Below, piece after piece: positions 14,230 through 15,832 of a stretch of DNA of 15,832 nt (within the stretch, counting starts at the first letter, position 1; every line of letters begins with the position of its first letter). The stretch covers positions 1 through 15,832 of the forward strand of contig RFZH01000028.1 of assembly GCA_009920815.1 (NCBI GenBank), read 5' to 3'. Position numbers and translations under genes: made by a program. The notes beneath the pieces are model-generated. The model did not search any database. It was not told the DNA's origin and worked only from the letters and a program-made list of their open reading frames with translations. This stretch comes from Paracoccaceae bacterium. Lineage in GTDB: Bacteria; Pseudomonadota; Alphaproteobacteria; Rhodobacterales; Rhodobacteraceae.

Positions 14230-15296
14230 ATGCAGGCAATTTTTGCGTCCCGTCCCGAACAAAGCCGCGGGCGGTTGTTTGATGAGAGCATTTCCACCTT
14301 TCGGTCCTGTTTTCAGCGTGATCGTGATCGCATCATCCATTGCAGTGCTTTTCGACGCCTAAAGCATAAAACCCAAGTCTTCGTGGAACACGAAGGTGAT
14401 TATTTCCGCACCCGTTTGACCCATTCGATCGAAGTGGCCCAAGTGGCGCGCACCATTGCAGGTGTGCTTGGCTTGAACGAAGAACTGACCGAGGCGGTCG
14501 CACTTGCGCATGATCTGGGCCACACGCCTTTTGGTCACACGGGCGAAGATGCGTTAAATGAACTTATGGAGCCCTATGGCGGATTTGATCACAATGCCCA
14601 AGCTGTCAAAATCGTCACCAATCTGGAACGCCATTACGCCGACTTTGATGGGCTTAACCTGACATGGGAAACCTTGGAAGGTATCGCAAAGCATAACGGT
14701 CCCGTGACCGGCGCATTGCCCTATGCATTGGCCGAATACAACGCGCGGCACGATTTGGAACTACACACTTATGCCAGCGCAGAGGCACAAGTCGCCGCAC
14801 TTGCCGATGATATTGCCTATAACAATCACGATCTGCCGTAGATGAAAAATACCCCGATTTGAATTATTACCGCCGCCGACACGAAGCGCTTCGTCGGTTT
14901 TTTGGGATTTTGGTTGATGACGTGATGGCGGTCGCGCGCAAGAATTTGGCTGATCTTGATCCACAAACGGCCCAGGAAATACGCGACGCAGGACGCCCGA
15001 TGGTGCGGTTTTCCGATGGGTTGTGGCAGGATCTAAAGGTTATTCGCAAATTTTTGTTTGTGCGCATGTATCGGGCGGCATCTGTGGTGGTGGTGCGCAA
15101 GGACGTCACGCGCAAGGTCAAGGAATTGTTCCCGCTGTTCATGCAAAGACCCGATTTATTGCCCAAACAATGGCGCAAGGACGTGGCTGACGTCAAAAAC
15201 GAAACTGAACTGGCGCGGATTGTGTGTGATTACATCGCAGGCATGACCGACCGCTTTGCTTTGCAACAATATGACGAATTGTTAGGATCGTCTTAG
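14230..15296 (+). pseudogene. dgt: dGTP triphosphohydrolase with internal deletion and frameshift
   Basis: dGTPase cleaves dGTP to deoxyguanosine and triphosphate. The 5' part (203 codons, 14230-14841) carries the N-terminal SRGRLFDES...FRRLKHKTQVF region and the HD-domain metal ligands H65, H94-D95 and D193/D194 (ADDIAYNNHD), then stops after HDLP. The 3' part resumes in another frame at about 14838 with VDEKYPDLNYYRRRHEALRR and runs to 15296. In intact homologues a stretch of about 25 residues (roughly DGLRAGLF...) separates HDL from the VDxxYP region. It is missing in all frames here, and the loss is not a multiple of three. Restored, the protein would be about 380 residues, the usual length. 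The deletion cannot be a simple homopolymer error. The truncated N-terminal piece keeps its ligands but lacks the C-terminal domain. Confidence 0.8.
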
Positions 15297-15319
15297 TTTT
15301 ATCGTAGGGATGCGAAAAT

Positions 15320-15832
15320 ATGACAATAGAAACTGGGCTAGATCCCGTATCGGCGCTGGCGATTGTTGGCGTTTTGGGGGTAGGGGCGCAATGGGTCGCG
15401 TGGCGGATGCAGATCCCTGCAATCGTGTTAATGTTGGCCGCAGGCATCATCGCGGGTCCTGTGTCGGGGATTTTGGACCCGATGCGCGATCTTGGCACGC
15501 TCATGGGGCCGTTAATATCAATTGCCGTCGCCGTCATCTTGTTCGAAGGGGGGCTGACGCTGAATCGGCAAAGCCTAAGTGGCGCCGCAACCGGTGTTTA
15601 TCGTTTGGTGTTGATCGGTGCGCCCGTCGGGTGGCTTTTATCCACATTGGCGCTGCATTATGTGGCGGGGTTAGGGTGGGCGTCTGCCACCGTGTTTGGC
15701 GGCATCATGATCGTGACCGGCCCCACGGTCATCGCACCGCTGTTGCGTCAGGCAAAGCTGGCCAAACGCCCCGCCGCGCTTTTGCAATGGGAAGCGATTG
15801 TAAATGACCCCATCGGTGCCTTGGCTGCGGTG
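15320..15832 (+). CDS. CPA1-type cation:proton antiporter, 5' part
   Basis: An open frame of 171 codons from ATG 15320 runs to the window edge without a stop. The start is supported by TAGGGA nine bases upstream and lies 23 bases after the end of dgt, so they may be cotranscribed. The product begins MTIETGLDPVSALAIVGVLG and has several hydrophobic helices. Family marks are VLMLAAGIIAGPVSGILDP, the FEGGLTLN motif, VTGPTVIAPLLR and WEAIVNDPIGAL, where the ND pair holds the aspartate typical of the CPA1 (NhaP-type) ion-binding helix. Such proteins exchange Na+ or K+ for protons across the inner membrane. An overlapping frame at 15310-15807 is spurious. The rest of the gene, and any C-terminal regulatory domain, lies outside the window. 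Confidence 0.85.
   Translation, partial: MTIETGLDPVSALAIVGVLGVGAQWVAWRMQIPAIVLMLAAGIIAGPVSGILDPMRDLGTLMGPLISIAVAVILFEGGLTLNRQSLSGAATGVYRLVLIGAPVGWLLSTLALHYVAGLGWASATVFGGIMIVTGPTVIAPLLRQAKLAKRPAALLQWEAIVNDPIGALAAV

Noticed and set aside
15310..15807. 165-codon frame overlapping the antiporter
   Set aside because: Its Arg/Gly/Cys-rich translation is a shifted reading of the antiporter gene, whose true frame starts at 15320 and shows the CPA1 motifs.

Overview
The window looks like a chromosomal stretch of an alphaproteobacterium of the roseobacter group (Rhodobacterales) with moderate GC. The inference rests on gene families and motifs: a DksA with a degenerate zinc finger, a MoxR / CoxE-like VWA / M48 protease cluster with a DUF2927 lipoprotein, an arginine-tailed ferredoxin-ASKHA protein, and a small SSGS-repeat protein. 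I cannot name the genus. I saw no rRNA, tRNA, CRISPR array, insertion sequence or prophage gene.

Layout. Positions 1-1660 hold the start of a RatA/COQ10-like gene on the minus strand, hypoxanthine phosphoribosyltransferase on the plus strand, and a convergent RTX calcium-binding-repeat protein. A corrinoid-protein reductive activase (ferredoxin plus ASKHA ATPase) fills 1936-3975. A minus-strand cluster from 8534 down to 4114 encodes a MoxR ATPase, a frameshifted DUF2927 lipoprotein, a 54-residue membrane protein, a VWA protein and a membrane-anchored M48 protease; it reads as one chaperone/cell-envelope module. dksA with a clean terminator follows on the plus strand, then an FAD monooxygenase convergent with exonuclease III.

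From 11315 to 12882 lies what I regard as the most interesting unit: its own promoter, a very strong ribosome binding site, a 77-residue protein built of 21-residue repeats ending in SSGS, a highly structured intercistronic RNA, an unrecognised 353-residue soluble protein, and a terminator. The repeats differ only at synonymous positions, so the peptide sequence is under selection. Its function is unknown.

The right end is damaged. A DMT transporter and an A-type iron-sulfur carrier converge and each loses its 3' end at the same point near 13832. The dGTP triphosphohydrolase gene lacks an internal segment near 14840 and is out of frame after it. A CPA1-type cation:proton antiporter runs off the window. 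With the two homopolymer frameshifts in the DUF2927 gene, this means either real gene decay or assembly error; the reads would decide.
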